The notes under the pieces are model-generated. The model was given only the letters and a program-made list of their open reading frames with translations. It made no database searches and was not told where the DNA came from. This document shows positions 35,244 through 44,265 of a stretch of DNA of 64,000 bases, piece by piece (the stretch's first letter is position 1; every line of letters begins with the position of its first letter). The position numbers and the translations under genes are program-made. This DNA comes from Sphingomicrobium marinum (GTDB taxonomy: Bacteria > Pseudomonadota > Alphaproteobacteria > Sphingomonadales > Sphingomonadaceae), in assembly GCF_026157105.1 (NCBI RefSeq), contig NZ_JANPVQ010000001.1, positions 489,501-553,500 on the forward strand. The letters run 5' to 3'.

Positions 35244-36037
35244 TGGCCGAGGAAACCATTATCGAGGTGCGCGGGCTCAAGAACAGCTTTGGCGATCAGG
35301 TCGTCCACGAAAATCTGAATCTCGACGTGCGCCGCGGCGAAATCATGGGAGTGGTCGGTGGCTCGGGTACGGGCAAGTCGGTGCTGATGCGCTCGATTAT
35401 CGGGCTCCAGCATCCCGATGCCGGTTCGATCGAGGTGCTCGGCGAGAACATGATCGACCGCGACGAGGACGAAGCCAAGAATATCCGGCGTCGCTGGGGC
35501 ATTCTGTTCCAGAACGGCGCGCTCTTCTCGACGCTGACGGTGGCCGAGAATGTCCAGGTGCCGATCCGCGAATATTTTCCCTTCATCAAGGGCGACCTGC
35601 TCGATGAAATAGCGGCTTACAAGATCAAGCTGGCGGGCCTTCCAAAGGACGCGGGCCCCAAATATCCATCCGAGTTGTCGGGCGGGATGCGAAAGCGCGC
35701 GGGGTTGGCGCGCGCGCTCGCGCTCGATCCTGAACTGCTGTTCCTCGATGAGCCCACGGCGGGGCTCGATCCCATCGGGGCGGCGGCGTTCGATCAGCTT
35801 CTGCTGGAACTCAAACAGGAACTGGGCTTTACCACCTTTCTCATCACGCACGATCTCGATACGCTGCATACGATTTGCGATCGGATCGCGGTGATCGCCG
35901 ACAAGAAGGTCATCGCGGTCGGCACGATGGACGAGTTGATGGCGTTGGATCACCCATGGATCCAGGAGTATTTCAATGGCCCGCGCGGGCGTGCTGCGCT
36001 GGCGGGCAAGAGTAAGGGGGCGGTAGGCCAAAGCTGA
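35243..36037 (+). CDS. mlaF: Lipid-transport ABC ATPase MlaF
   Basis: ATP-hydrolysing subunit that powers the Mla complex. It has 264 residues with Walker A GGSGTGKS (39-46), signature LSGGMRKRAGLARAL, Walker B LLFLDEPTAGLDP and the H-loop in LITHDLD. The ATG at 35243 overlaps the mlaE stop by one base; a GTG nine bases earlier is possible but less likely. It is coupled to the next gene, mlaD, in the same way (TGATG at 36035-36039). Confidence 0.94.
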   Translation: MAEETIIEVRGLKNSFGDQVVHENLNLDVRRGEIMGVVGGSGTGKSVLMRSIIGLQHPDAGSIEVLGENMIDRDEDEAKNIRRRWGILFQNGALFSTLTVAENVQVPIREYFPFIKGDLLDEIAAYKIKLAGLPKDAGPKYPSELSGGMRKRAGLARALALDPELLFLDEPTAGLDPIGAAAFDQLLLELKQELGFTTFLITHDLDTLHTICDRIAVIADKKVIAVGTMDELMALDHPWIQEYFNGPRGRAALAGKSKGAVGQS

Positions 36038-36984
36038 TGGAAACGCGCTCCAACCATATCCTTGTCGGTGCCGTGACGCTTGCGCTGTTCGCGGGGCTGC
36101 TGTTCTTCACCGTGTGGATCGCCGGTCTCTCGGGCGAGACGCGCAAATGCTATGACATCTACTTCCCGGGCGGCGTCGGCGGTCTCAACCGCGGATCCAA
36201 CGTCAGCTTTGCCGGCGTGCCGGTGGGCGAGGTGGAATCGATCAACCTGCTGCCCGAGCGGCCGCAATTCGTCTGGGTGCGCGTTTCGGTGGATAGCGAC
36301 ACGCCGGTATTACGCGGCACCGAAGCGCAGATTTCGGGGGTCGGCTTTACCGGCGTTTCGGAAATCCAGCTGCGCGGTGCCGTCGAAGGTGCCGGCCCGA
36401 TCACCGATGTCGGCCCGCAAGGTTGCCCCGTGCTTCCGGCCAGCGCCAGCGCGCTCGCCACCGTGCTCAATTCGGCGCCCGAGCTGATCTCGCGAATCCA
36501 GACGCTGACCGAACGGCTTTCCGAATTACTGTCCGACGAGAACCAAAACTCGATCGCCGATATTCTTGAGAATATCGAAAGCGCCACCGATACGCTGGCA
36601 GCGCGCGCGCCCGATCTGGCCGATGCCATCGCCGATGCCAGCATTGCGGCGCGCCAAGCGGGCGTCGCCGCCGAACGGTGGGGCGAAGTCGCCAACACCA
36701 CCGATACGATCCTCAAGGAGAATGCAGGCCCCGCGATGGCCGACTTGCAGACGGCGATCCAATCGATGGAGCGCGCCACCGCGACGCTCGACGCCGCGGT
36801 TGCCGATGCGCGGCCCGGGCTCCAGCGTTTCTCCAACTCCACGGTGCCCGAGGCCGATGCACTGGTGCGCGACATGCGCTCGCTCACCGACAGCCTGACC
36901 GACCTGTCCAATCGTTTAAACGAAGACGGCATCGGCGGGGCCTTGGGGCCGCGCAAATTGCCCGATTACGAGCCAGGAAACTGA
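36037..36984 (+). CDS. mlaD: MlaD/MCE-domain substrate-binding protein
   Basis: Periplasmic lipid-binding ring component. One N-terminal membrane helix (LVGAVTLALFAGLLFFTVWIAGL) anchors it. The MCE domain covers about residues 38-120 (YFPGGVGGLNRGSNVSFAGVPVGEVESI). After that comes a long helical tail (about 145-290), with segments such as DAIADASIAARQAG and MERATATLDAAVAD, expected to extend the hexamer tube. At 315 residues it is longer than E. coli MlaD, as is common in alphaproteobacteria. Confidence 0.92.
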   Translation: METRSNHILVGAVTLALFAGLLFFTVWIAGLSGETRKCYDIYFPGGVGGLNRGSNVSFAGVPVGEVESINLLPERPQFVWVRVSVDSDTPVLRGTEAQISGVGFTGVSEIQLRGAVEGAGPITDVGPQGCPVLPASASALATVLNSAPELISRIQTLTERLSELLSDENQNSIADILENIESATDTLAARAPDLADAIADASIAARQAGVAAERWGEVANTTDTILKENAGPAMADLQTAIQSMERATATLDAAVADARPGLQRFSNSTVPEADALVRDMRSLTDSLTDLSNRLNEDGIGGALGPRKLPDYEPGN

Positions 36985-36986
36985 TT

Positions 36987-37562
36987 ATGCGTCGCTTGAT
37001 CCTTCCCGTTGTCGCCGCCGCCACCTTGTCGGCGTGCCTGCCCGGCGGGCGCGACCTGCCGCCAACCCTGGCGACACTGACGCCGTCGACTCCCGCGCCC
37101 GAGAATATCGACCGTCTCAGCGATCCCGAGAATGCCGTGACGGTGGAAATGCCCATCGTGCCGCAGGCGCTGCAGGCTGACCGCATCCCCGTCCATGTCG
37201 GGCCGACCGCGATCGCCTATGTCACCGATGCCATCTGGATCGATCGTCCCGCGCCGCTGTTCCGCCAGCTGGTGTCCGAAACGATTGCCCGGCGCACGCG
37301 CCGCGTCGTGCTCGAGCCCGCGCAGGGCGTGGCCCAGGCGGGCCTGCGCGTCACCGGCACGTTGCATCATTTCGGTTATCATGCCGACACGCGTGAAGCG
37401 GTCGTCGTGTACGACGCGGCAATCCGGCGCAACGGCGTTGTGGAAACGCGGCGCTTCGAGGCGCGGGGTCCGGCCGACGGCACCGCCGCCACCGTCCCAG
37501 CGGCGCTCAATGCCGCGGCCAACGAAGTGGCTGTGCAAGTTGCCGACTGGATTGGCGGCTAG
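36987..37562 (+). CDS. Mla-associated ABC transport auxiliary lipoprotein (PqiC/ABC_trans_aux type)
   Basis: A 191-residue lipoprotein with lipobox LSAC near residue 17 and a body pattern like the auxiliary lipoproteins next to MCE operons: DRIPVHVGPTAIAYVTDAIWIDRPAPLFRQLVSETIA. It follows mlaD by two bases, so the operon is mlaE-mlaF-mlaD-lipoprotein. There is no MlaC-like periplasmic shuttle here. It may link the MCE ring to the outer membrane. Its TAG shares a CTAG with the pepN stop. Confidence 0.85.
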   Translation: MRRLILPVVAAATLSACLPGGRDLPPTLATLTPSTPAPENIDRLSDPENAVTVEMPIVPQALQADRIPVHVGPTAIAYVTDAIWIDRPAPLFRQLVSETIARRTRRVVLEPAQGVAQAGLRVTGTLHHFGYHADTREAVVVYDAAIRRNGVVETRRFEARGPADGTAATVPAALNAAANEVAVQVADWIGG

Positions 37563-40156
37563 GCCAGACTTTTCGACACCTGTTCGAACACATCCTTCGA
37601 TAATCCGTCGGTCGCAAGGATCGATTCGAGCGCCGCGCGCATCTTTGCGGCGCGACCCTCCTCGAAACGCCGCCAACGACCCAGCGGCGGGACCATGCGT
37701 GCGGCCACTTGCGGATTAAGCGCATCCGCCTCGATGATCATGCGCGCAAGCAGGTCGTAGCCGCGGCCCGATGCGTGGTGGAAGACCCACTGGTTGCTCG
37801 CAAAATTGACGATCAGCGCACGCAGGCGGTTGGGATTTTTGAAGGTAAAGTCGGGATGCTTGCCCAGCGCCTCGACCTCGTCCAGCACAGCCTCGCGTTG
37901 TCCCATGGCCTGCAGCGCAAACCATTTGTCGAGCATCAGGCTGTCATCCTTGTAGCGCGCGTAGAACGCGTCGAACGCCGCGCTGCGCTGCGGTGCTTCG
38001 AGGCCGGCGAGCACGATCAGCGCCGACTGGCGATCAGTCATGTTGCCGGCTGCGTCATATTGCTCCTTGGCCAGCGCTGCACCTTCTTCGGCGTCCGCGG
38101 CGGCGAGATATCCGAGCGCAATGCCCTTGAGCTTACGCTTGCCCTTGGCCTCGACGCTGCGATCGGTGCCGGGGGCGCCGTCGGCCTGCGCCGCACGCAT
38201 CATGTCCGCCAGCGAAGTGCCGATGGCGTGACCTAACTGGCGCCGCGCCGCATGGACCGAATCGGGGTCGATAGTTTCGAGGCGTTCGCCGATAATCTTT
38301 TCGCTCGGCAACTGGATCGCTTCGGCCTTGAGCGCGGTATCGAGCGCGTCATCTTCGAGCGTGCCGCGAATGGCGTCGACCACCGCGCCTGCCTCGACGT
38401 CGGCATTGTTCTTGATCGCGCGTTCCAGAGTGCGCAGCATGAGCTCTTCAAGCGCTTCGGCGCGCGCGAAAGCATTCGGTTCGCTCGCCGCCAGCTGCGC
38501 CAGACCACCATCGCTGATGTCGGTTTCGACGATCACGGGTGCCGAAAAATCGCGATTGATCGACAGGAGCACCGGCTCCTCGATACCCTCGAAGGTGACC
38601 TCCTGCTCGGCCCGGGTCAGCATGACCAGGCGGTCCGCCAGTTCTTCCCCGCTTTGGCGCGAAACAAGGCCCACCTTAAGCGGGATGGCCATCGGCTGTT
38701 TGTCGGGTTGCCCGGGGGTGGGGGGGACAGTTTGCGTCAGTTTGAGGGTTGCCTTGCCGCCCTGCTGCGCAAGCGACGCGCTAACCCGCGGCGTCCCGGC
38801 CTGGCTGTACCAGAGGCGGAATTGCGTGAGATCGACGCCGCCAGCCTCTTCCATGCATCTGACGAAGTCTTCGCAGGTCGCGGCTTCGCCGTCGTGCCGT
38901 TCGAAATAGAGATCGGTGGCGGCGCGGAATTTCTCCGCGCCCAATATGGTGCGCATCATGCGGATCAGCTCGGCACCCTTGTTGTAGACCGTCGCGGTGT
39001 AGAAGTTGGTGATCTCGATATAGCTGTCGGGGCGCACCGGGTGCGCCAGCGGGCCGTTATCCTCGGGGAATTGGACGGTACGCAGCGTATTTACGTCGTC
39101 GAGGCGCTGGACCGGCGCGCTGCCCATGTCGGCCGAAAAGCTCTGGTCGCGAAAGACGGTAAAGCCTTCCTTGAGGCTGAGCTGGAACCAATCGCGGCAG
39201 GTGACGCGATTGCCCGACCAGTTGTGGAAATATTCGTGCGCCACCACGCCGGCGATATTGTCGTAATCACGATCGGTTGCGGTGTCCTCGTCGGCGAGGA
39301 TGAAGCGCGAATTGAAGATGTTGAGACCCTTATTCTCCATCGCGCCAAAGTTAAAATCACTGACCGCGACGATGTTGAACAGGTCTAGGTCATATTCGCG
39401 GCCGTATACGTCTTCGTCCCACTTCATCGAGGCTTTCAATGCCTCCATGGCATGCGTGGTGCGTGGAAGGTCGGCCTCGCGCACCCAGATGTTGAGCTCG
39501 ACCATGCGACCACTCATCGTGGTGAAGCTGTCGCTGTTGGCGGCAAGGTCGCCTGCCACCATCGCGAAGAGATAGGACGGCTTGGGGAAAGGGTCCTCCC
39601 ACCTGGCCCAATGCTTGTCGCCGTCTTCGCCCGCGTCGACCTTGTTGCCGTTGGCCAGCAAGATTGGAAAGGCCTTCTTGTCGGCGCGCATCCTCACGTC
39701 ATAGGTGCCGAGCACATCGGGGCGATCGGGGTGGAAGGTGATGCGGCGGAAGCCTTCGGATTCGCACTGCGTGCACAAAAGCCCGCCCGATGCGTAGAGA
39801 CCCATCAACTGGCTGTTCTCGTCGGGATGGATGTCGACGCTGGTGGTAACGGAGTAGCTGTGGCTGTCGCCGGGCAGTTCGATAATCAGATCATCGCCTT
39901 CAAGCGTCCATTGGGCATCGTGTCCTTCGACTTCCACCGTCAGCGGCTTCAATCCGTCGCCGGCCAGTACGAGCGGGCGGTCGTGCGACCCGTTGCGCGT
40001 CACCTTGAGCGTCGCGATGACGCGCGTCGTTTCCGGATCGAGATCGACGTCGAGGCTGACATGCGGCACCCACCAATCGGGCTCGCGATAATCCTTGGCG
40101 TAGATGGTGACATGATCGGGGCTGGGCGGGGCCTCGGGGTTCATGCGCGCATCCAT
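37559..40156 (-). CDS. pepN: Aminopeptidase N (M1)
   Basis: Broad-specificity zinc aminopeptidase of 865 residues, the usual length. The exopeptidase motif GAMEN is at 271-275 and the zinc motif HEYFHNW at 307-313, with the third ligand in LKEGFTVFRDQSF. The C-terminal helical domain is complete. The ATG at 40156 gives MDARMNPEAPPSPDHVTIYAKDY; a longer upstream frame lies in the DMT gene and looks like a shadow. No signal peptide is seen, so it should be cytoplasmic. Confidence 0.95.
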   Translation of the reverse strand: MDARMNPEAPPSPDHVTIYAKDYREPDWWVPHVSLDVDLDPETTRVIATLKVTRNGSHDRPLVLAGDGLKPLTVEVEGHDAQWTLEGDDLIIELPGDSHSYSVTTSVDIHPDENSQLMGLYASGGLLCTQCESEGFRRITFHPDRPDVLGTYDVRMRADKKAFPILLANGNKVDAGEDGDKHWARWEDPFPKPSYLFAMVAGDLAANSDSFTTMSGRMVELNIWVREADLPRTTHAMEALKASMKWDEDVYGREYDLDLFNIVAVSDFNFGAMENKGLNIFNSRFILADEDTATDRDYDNIAGVVAHEYFHNWSGNRVTCRDWFQLSLKEGFTVFRDQSFSADMGSAPVQRLDDVNTLRTVQFPEDNGPLAHPVRPDSYIEITNFYTATVYNKGAELIRMMRTILGAEKFRAATDLYFERHDGEAATCEDFVRCMEEAGGVDLTQFRLWYSQAGTPRVSASLAQQGGKATLKLTQTVPPTPGQPDKQPMAIPLKVGLVSRQSGEELADRLVMLTRAEQEVTFEGIEEPVLLSINRDFSAPVIVETDISDGGLAQLAASEPNAFARAEALEELMLRTLERAIKNNADVEAGAVVDAIRGTLEDDALDTALKAEAIQLPSEKIIGERLETIDPDSVHAARRQLGHAIGTSLADMMRAAQADGAPGTDRSVEAKGKRKLKGIALGYLAAADAEEGAALAKEQYDAAGNMTDRQSALIVLAGLEAPQRSAAFDAFYARYKDDSLMLDKWFALQAMGQREAVLDEVEALGKHPDFTFKNPNRLRALIVNFASNQWVFHHASGRGYDLLARMIIEADALNPQVAARMVPPLGRWRRFEEGRAAKMRAALESILATDGLSKDVFEQVSKSLA

Positions 40157-40170
40157 GGTCAAAGGCTCCT

Positions 40171-41100
40171 TTACGCCGCGTCGGGATTGGTGACGCGCAT
40201 CGGGCGGCGGCGGGCCCAGAGCGCGAGAATGATTCCGGCCAGCGCAAGGCTGGAACCGGCAATCGAAAGGGTCGTCCATTCGAAACCCTCGAACAGGGTC
40301 GATAGTGCCATCGCGATGATCGGGACGATCGCCGAGCTATAGGCGGCCTTGCCCGGCCCGATGCGGCGCACCACGGGGTAATAGAGCGAAAAACAGACCA
40401 CCGAAGCGGCGAGTGCAAGCCAGAGAAGCCCGAGCCAATAACCGGCGCGTAGCTCGATGACAGGCGGTCCGGTCAGCAGCCAAGCGACGACAATGTCGCA
40501 AAGCGCGCCGATACCCATGGCCCATGTAAGCAGGCTGAAGAGCGAGTGATCCTTCACCGCATCACGCGCCTGGTAGACATTTGATATCGCCGCCGCGATC
40601 AAGGCGAAAATGGTCCATGCCACCCCTGCGGCCAGCGCCGCCATGGTAAGGTCGGGCTTCTGCTCGACTTCGTGCAGGAACAGTAGCGCGATACCGACAA
40701 CGGCGATCGCGCTGGCGGCGAGAAACTTGCCGGTCGTCTTGTGACCGAGCCAGATCCAGGCAAGGATGGCGTTGGGCACCATCAGGAGTGCAAAAACCGT
40801 CGCGATCAGTCCCGACGTGATATATTCGCTTGCCAGGTAGACCCCGTTGAAGTTCAGGCAGAACTGCGAGACGCCCACCACGGCCGCGGCAGCGATGAGC
40901 CCCGGTCCCGGCTTGAGGCTGTCGCCCCGCCACAGGGTGAAGGCGGCCATCCCGATGGTGGCGATAATGAAGCGGTACGCCACGCTCCATTGCGGCGGCA
41001 CGTCGCCAAGCTGGTCCTTGATGACGATCCAGGTCGTGCCCCAGATCGCGGTGAAAATGATGAAGGGGATGACGACTTTCGTCAGCGTCTCGCGGTTCAC
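40171..41100 (-). CDS. DMT-superfamily (EamA) exporter
   Basis: A 309-residue inner-membrane protein with ten predicted helices made of two EamA repeats. The first opens IPFIIFTAIWGTTWIVIKDQLGDVPP and the second starts near residue 155 (AAGVAWTIFALIAAAISNVYQ). Members export amino acids or other small metabolites. The start is GTG at 41100, overlapping the stop of the threonine-aldolase-like gene (GTGA). The pairing with an amino-acid lyase suggests export of an amino acid, which is inference. Confidence 0.85.
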   Translation of the reverse strand: MNRETLTKVVIPFIIFTAIWGTTWIVIKDQLGDVPPQWSVAYRFIIATIGMAAFTLWRGDSLKPGPGLIAAAAVVGVSQFCLNFNGVYLASEYITSGLIATVFALLMVPNAILAWIWLGHKTTGKFLAASAIAVVGIALLFLHEVEQKPDLTMAALAAGVAWTIFALIAAAISNVYQARDAVKDHSLFSLLTWAMGIGALCDIVVAWLLTGPPVIELRAGYWLGLLWLALAASVVCFSLYYPVVRRIGPGKAAYSSAIVPIIAMALSTLFEGFEWTTLSIAGSSLALAGIILALWARRRPMRVTNPDAA

Positions 41101-42098
41101 AATGCGCTGATCGCTACCGCCAGCTTGCACACCGCGTCCATGTCCTGGTCCCAGCTGGTCACCAGCCGGACTTCGCCCGGCGCCCAATCGTAGAAGTCGA
41201 AGCCCTTTGCGCGGATCGCGGCAGCCTCGTCAGCCGTCATCTTGACGAACAGTTCGTTAGCTTCGACCGGATAGATGAGCCGGTCGCCGCAGGCCTCCGC
41301 CAGCGTTGCGGCCGCACCGTTGGCGGCACGCGCATTGTCGATCCAGACATTGTTCTCAAGCATCGCAAGGATCTGTGCGGCCGAATATCGACCCTTCGAC
41401 AAGAGGTGACCGGCGCGCTTCTTCATGACCGCGATGACATCGGCCAGTTCGGTATCGAAAAGGATCAACGCCTCCGCGTTCATCCCGCCATTCTTGATGA
41501 AGCCGAAGGACAGCGCATCGACGCCGGCCTTCCACGTCAGTTCGGCAGGCGATGCCTCGCCCGAGACCACGGCGTTGGCGAAGCGGGCGCCATCGACATG
41601 AAAGCGCAGCCCGTGCGCCTTCGCGACATCGCCAAGCGCCTGCATCTCGGCGCGCGAATAGGTCAGGCCATATTCGGTGGCATTGGTGATCGACATCGCG
41701 TGGGGCTGGACCTGATGCACGTCATTGCGGATCAGGCCGATCGCGCGGTCGATTGCTTCGGGCGCAATTTTCGCGCCCTCGCCGTCGAGTAGCGTAAGCT
41801 TGGCGCCGTGCGTGTAGAAACCGGGCGCCCCCGCTTCGTCCTGTTCGATATGCGCGTAGCGGTGGGTGAGGATGCTGCCGTGCGGCGGGCACAATGCGGC
41901 CAGCGCAAGACAGTTCGCCGCCGTCCCCGTAGTGACCCAGAAGGCGCGCACGTCGGTTTCGAACAGATCGGAGAATGCGCCATCCAACCGCGCCGACCAT
42001 TCATCGCCATCATACGCGGTGGTCAGCCGGTTGGCCTCCACCAGCGCATCCATGACGGCGGGGCAAGCGGGCGCGGCATTGTCCGAGAAAAAGCGCAT
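41097..42098 (-). CDS. ltaE: Low-specificity L-threonine aldolase / beta-eliminating lyase
   Basis: A 333-residue PLP enzyme that would cleave L-threonine or allo-threonine to glycine and acetaldehyde. MRFFSDNAAPACPAVMDAL at the start, HIEQDEAGAP, the FHVDGARFAN motif binding the cofactor nitrogen, and LSFGFIKNGG with the PLP lysine at K202 fit this family. ATG 42098 is preceded by AAGGA at seven bases. The leader on this strand carries a strong terminator and a hairpin over the ribosome site (separate entries), so expression may be attenuated. It is coupled to a DMT exporter. Confidence 0.88.
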   Translation of the reverse strand: MRFFSDNAAPACPAVMDALVEANRLTTAYDGDEWSARLDGAFSDLFETDVRAFWVTTGTAANCLALAALCPPHGSILTHRYAHIEQDEAGAPGFYTHGAKLTLLDGEGAKIAPEAIDRAIGLIRNDVHQVQPHAMSITNATEYGLTYSRAEMQALGDVAKAHGLRFHVDGARFANAVVSGEASPAELTWKAGVDALSFGFIKNGGMNAEALILFDTELADVIAVMKKRAGHLLSKGRYSAAQILAMLENNVWIDNARAANGAAATLAEACGDRLIYPVEANELFVKMTADEAAAIRAKGFDFYDWAPGEVRLVTSWDQDMDAVCKLAVAISAL

Positions 42099-42104
42099 GG
42101 CGAC

Positions 42105-42120
42105 GTCCTTGCGTGAGGAC
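42105..42120 (-). promoter_or_regulatory. Hairpin covering the ltaE ribosome binding site
   Basis: On the minus strand GTCCT (42120-42116) pairs with AGGAC (42109-42105) around a six-base loop. The second arm contains the AGGA of the ltaE Shine-Dalgarno site, seven bases before the ATG. The stem has only five pairs, so it would be easily opened. Confidence 0.45.
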
Positions 42121-42135
42121 CCCCAAAACGTCCAC

Positions 42136-42173
42136 AAAAAAAGGGCCGGTTCGCGGTGCAGGCGACCCGGCCC
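42136..42173 (-). terminator. Rho-independent terminator inside the ltaE leader (candidate attenuator)
   Basis: On the minus strand GGGCCGG and CCGGCCC pair, continued by GCGA/TCGC inside after one mismatch, around a seven-base loop. Seven T follow the stem. It stands about 40-75 bases before the ltaE start and points toward it. There is no minus-strand gene in the 570 bases upstream to account for it. Two further hairpins lie upstream of it (GAAAGC/GCTTTC at 42196-42215 and ATGTT/AACAT at 42177-42189). Confidence 0.75.
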
Positions 42174-42267
42174 CATATGTTGGGAACATCATGAAGAAAG
42201 CGTATTCTTGCTTTCAACAATCGGGATAGTGCGCAATGGTTAACGCCAGATTGACGATGGCGATTTG

Positions 42268-42747
42268 ATGCGAAGACGTCGACGAAACGGCTCTATGCTG
42301 CGATCATTCGTGCTCGTCGCGCTGCTCGTCGGTCTGGCGGTGGCGAGCGAGTGGTATCTCTCTCGCCCCGTCGCCGAAGAGCGTATCGACGCGCGCTTCA
42401 CGATGTGCGGGCCAGGCCGTGGGCATGCTTGCGTCGTCGATGGCGACACGATCAAGCTGGGGGAGCGCAAGATCCGGATGCTCGGCATCGATGCGCCCGA
42501 AGTCGCCGAACCGCGCTGCGCCGCGGAGCGCGAGCGCGGCATAGCGGCAGCAGCCCGCCTGCTCGACCTGCTCAATAGCGGCCCTGTCTGGCTGGTGATG
42601 ACCGCGGAACGCGATCACGATGATTACGGGCGCGACCTTCGCCGCATCGAAGTCGATTATGGGACGGGACGCGAACGGATCGGGGACGTGCTGGTGCGCG
42701 AAGGCCTGGCTGCCCGTTATGACGGGGCAAAAGCCGACTGGTGCTAG
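42268..42747 (+). CDS. Thermonuclease (SNase) domain protein, membrane-anchored or secreted
   Basis: A 159-residue protein with a basic N-terminus and one hydrophobic segment (SMLRSFVLVALLVGLAVAS), then a staphylococcal-nuclease-like domain. That domain shows VVDGDTIKL, RMLGIDAPEVAEPRC, DDYGRDLRRIEV and VLVREGLAARY. The arginine/aspartate/glutamate pattern of the active site looks intact, so it is likely a periplasmic nuclease. The ATG at 42268 is used rather than the TTG one codon earlier. It ends on a CTAG shared with the next minus-strand gene. Confidence 0.85.
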   Translation: MRRRRRNGSMLRSFVLVALLVGLAVASEWYLSRPVAEERIDARFTMCGPGRGHACVVDGDTIKLGERKIRMLGIDAPEVAEPRCAAERERGIAAAARLLDLLNSGPVWLVMTAERDHDDYGRDLRRIEVDYGTGRERIGDVLVREGLAARYDGAKADWC

Positions 42748-42902
42748 GCGATCTGGCGGGCGGCGATCACGGTGGCCGGTTCGTCGCTGTTGACGAAGAC
42801 CGGCTTGGCCTGCGGCTTAACCAGCTTGTAGCCGACAAGGCCGAGGCCGCCGATGATGGCGGAGCCCACGAGAATACCCAAAGTGGTGCGCGTGCTTTCC
42901 AT
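42744..42902 (-). CDS. Small single-span membrane protein, 52 aa
   Basis: MESTRTTLGILVGSAIIGGLGLVGYKLVKPQ shows a short polar start, one glycine-rich membrane helix and a basic flank, then a short soluble tail. The frame extends upstream to 43028, but the ATG at 42902 gives the sensible membrane protein. Its stop shares CTAG with the nuclease gene. It is divergent from ppk2 with 81 bases between them. Function unknown. Confidence 0.6.
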   Translation of the reverse strand: MESTRTTLGILVGSAIIGGLGLVGYKLVKPQAKPVFVNSDEPATVIAARQIA

Positions 42903-42983
42903 GTTCCACTTCTTAGCAGACGAATATGAATATTGCGTGCAACAGCCGTTGCATTTGAGACACGTCGCGCAGAAAAAGGGCAG

Positions 42984-43760
42984 ATGAAACGCAAAATCTA
43001 CGAACAGCATCTCGAACCGCTCGAACATGAGCTTGTCGCGATGGCGCGCTGGGCCAAGGCGAAGGGCGAACGGATCTGCGTCCTCTTCGAAGGCCGCGAC
43101 ACCGCGGGGAAGGGCGGAAGCATTCGTGCGATATCGCAGCGGCTGAACCCGCGCCAGTGCCGCACCGTGGCGCTATCCAAGCCGACCGAGCGCGAGCGGT
43201 CCGAATGGTACTTTCAGCGCTACGTGCCGCACCTTCCCGCATCCGGCGAGATCGTGCTGTTCGATCGCAGCTGGTATAATCGCGCGGGCGTAGAACGGGT
43301 GATGGGGTTTGCCACCGAAGAACAGGTCGCGCATTTCATGACGCAGGCGCCCTTGTTCGAAAAGATGCTCGTCGATGACGGCATCCGGCTGTTCAAATAC
43401 TGGCTTTCCGCCCCGCAGGCGCAGCAGGAAGAACGCTTTGCCGAGCGGCTCGCCGATCCGCTCAAGCGCTGGAAACTGTCGTCGATCGATGCGGCATCGC
43501 GGACCAAATATGCCGAATATACCGCGGCGCGCGATGCCATGTTCGCGGCAACGCATACCGAACATGCACCCTGGACCGTGGTCGACTTCTCCGACCAGAA
43601 GCACGGCCGGCTGACGCTGATCCGCGACTTGCTCAACCGGCTACCCGATACGCAAATCGCCGAAGAACCGATGGATTGGCCCGCGCTGGGCCACGCGCCG
43701 CTCGCGCCCGAACACGGGATCTTGAAGCCGATCCCGGACTACCCGATCAAAACGGATTGA
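42984..43760 (+). CDS. ppk2: Polyphosphate kinase 2
   Basis: Transfers phosphate between polyphosphate and nucleoside diphosphates. It has 258 residues with Walker A in LFEGRDTAGKGGS (P-loop about 36-45), the DRSWYNRAGVERVMGF segment with the Walker B aspartate, and the lid-region arginines in KRWKLSSIDAASRTKY. These are typical of single-domain class I/III PPK2. ATG 42984 follows AAAAAGGG. Its last 14 bases overlap the convergent DsrE-like gene. Confidence 0.93.
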   Translation: MKRKIYEQHLEPLEHELVAMARWAKAKGERICVLFEGRDTAGKGGSIRAISQRLNPRQCRTVALSKPTERERSEWYFQRYVPHLPASGEIVLFDRSWYNRAGVERVMGFATEEQVAHFMTQAPLFEKMLVDDGIRLFKYWLSAPQAQQEERFAERLADPLKRWKLSSIDAASRTKYAEYTAARDAMFAATHTEHAPWTVVDFSDQKHGRLTLIRDLLNRLPDTQIAEEPMDWPALGHAPLAPEHGILKPIPDYPIKTD

Positions 43761-44265
43761 TGATGTAGCCTTCCTGCTGAAGCAGCGCGTGCGCGGTCAT
43801 CGCCGATAGCGCCATTTCGACCCCGGGCAGCAGGTCGCCAGTTTCGACATCCTGCGCGGCGGCGGACTGGCCGCACACGATGATGCGCGTGCCGTTGGCC
43901 AGCAGCTTTTCGACAAGGTCGATATTGGGATTGTCAGCGCCGTCATGGGCTTCGGCGAAGCGTTCGGGCGTGACCACGGCGAAGACGGCGCGGCCGTGGA
44001 TCACCACCGCGGGCTGGATCTGCTCGGGCGAGAGGCCGGCAGCGGCATGCATGTTGATGAAACGGGCGGCGGACTGGAGCGTGCGGCTCGTATGGTCGTC
44101 TTCCAGCCGCACCGCGTCGAAGGCATGGCGCAGCACGGTGTCTTCGGGGATCGCCATTGTGACCTCGACCGGGGCGTGCGGGCCGTGACCCTCGATCAAC
44201 GGGCCGGTCGGCCAATCGCTCGTGGGTTGTCCCAGCGCGACAAAAAGGGCAGCAGAAAGCATCAT
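43747..44265 (-). CDS. Exported DsrE-like protein, 172 aa
   Basis: A short signal-like N-terminus (MMLSAALFVALGQP) is followed by a DsrE/YchN-type fold. ELxxNGxRIxVCGQS near residues 120-136 (EKLLANGTRIIVCGQSA) places a cysteine where DsrE-family sulfur carriers have one, then the MALSAMTAHALLQQEGYIINPF end. It may handle sulfur or bind small molecules in the periplasm. It is the last gene of a three-gene leftward operon, overlapping the NTF2-like gene by ATGA. Confidence 0.7.
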   Translation of the reverse strand: MMLSAALFVALGQPTSDWPTGPLIEGHGPHAPVEVTMAIPEDTVLRHAFDAVRLEDDHTSRTLQSAARFINMHAAAGLSPEQIQPAVVIHGRAVFAVVTPERFAEAHDGADNPNIDLVEKLLANGTRIIVCGQSAAAQDVETGDLLPGVEMALSAMTAHALLQQEGYIINPF

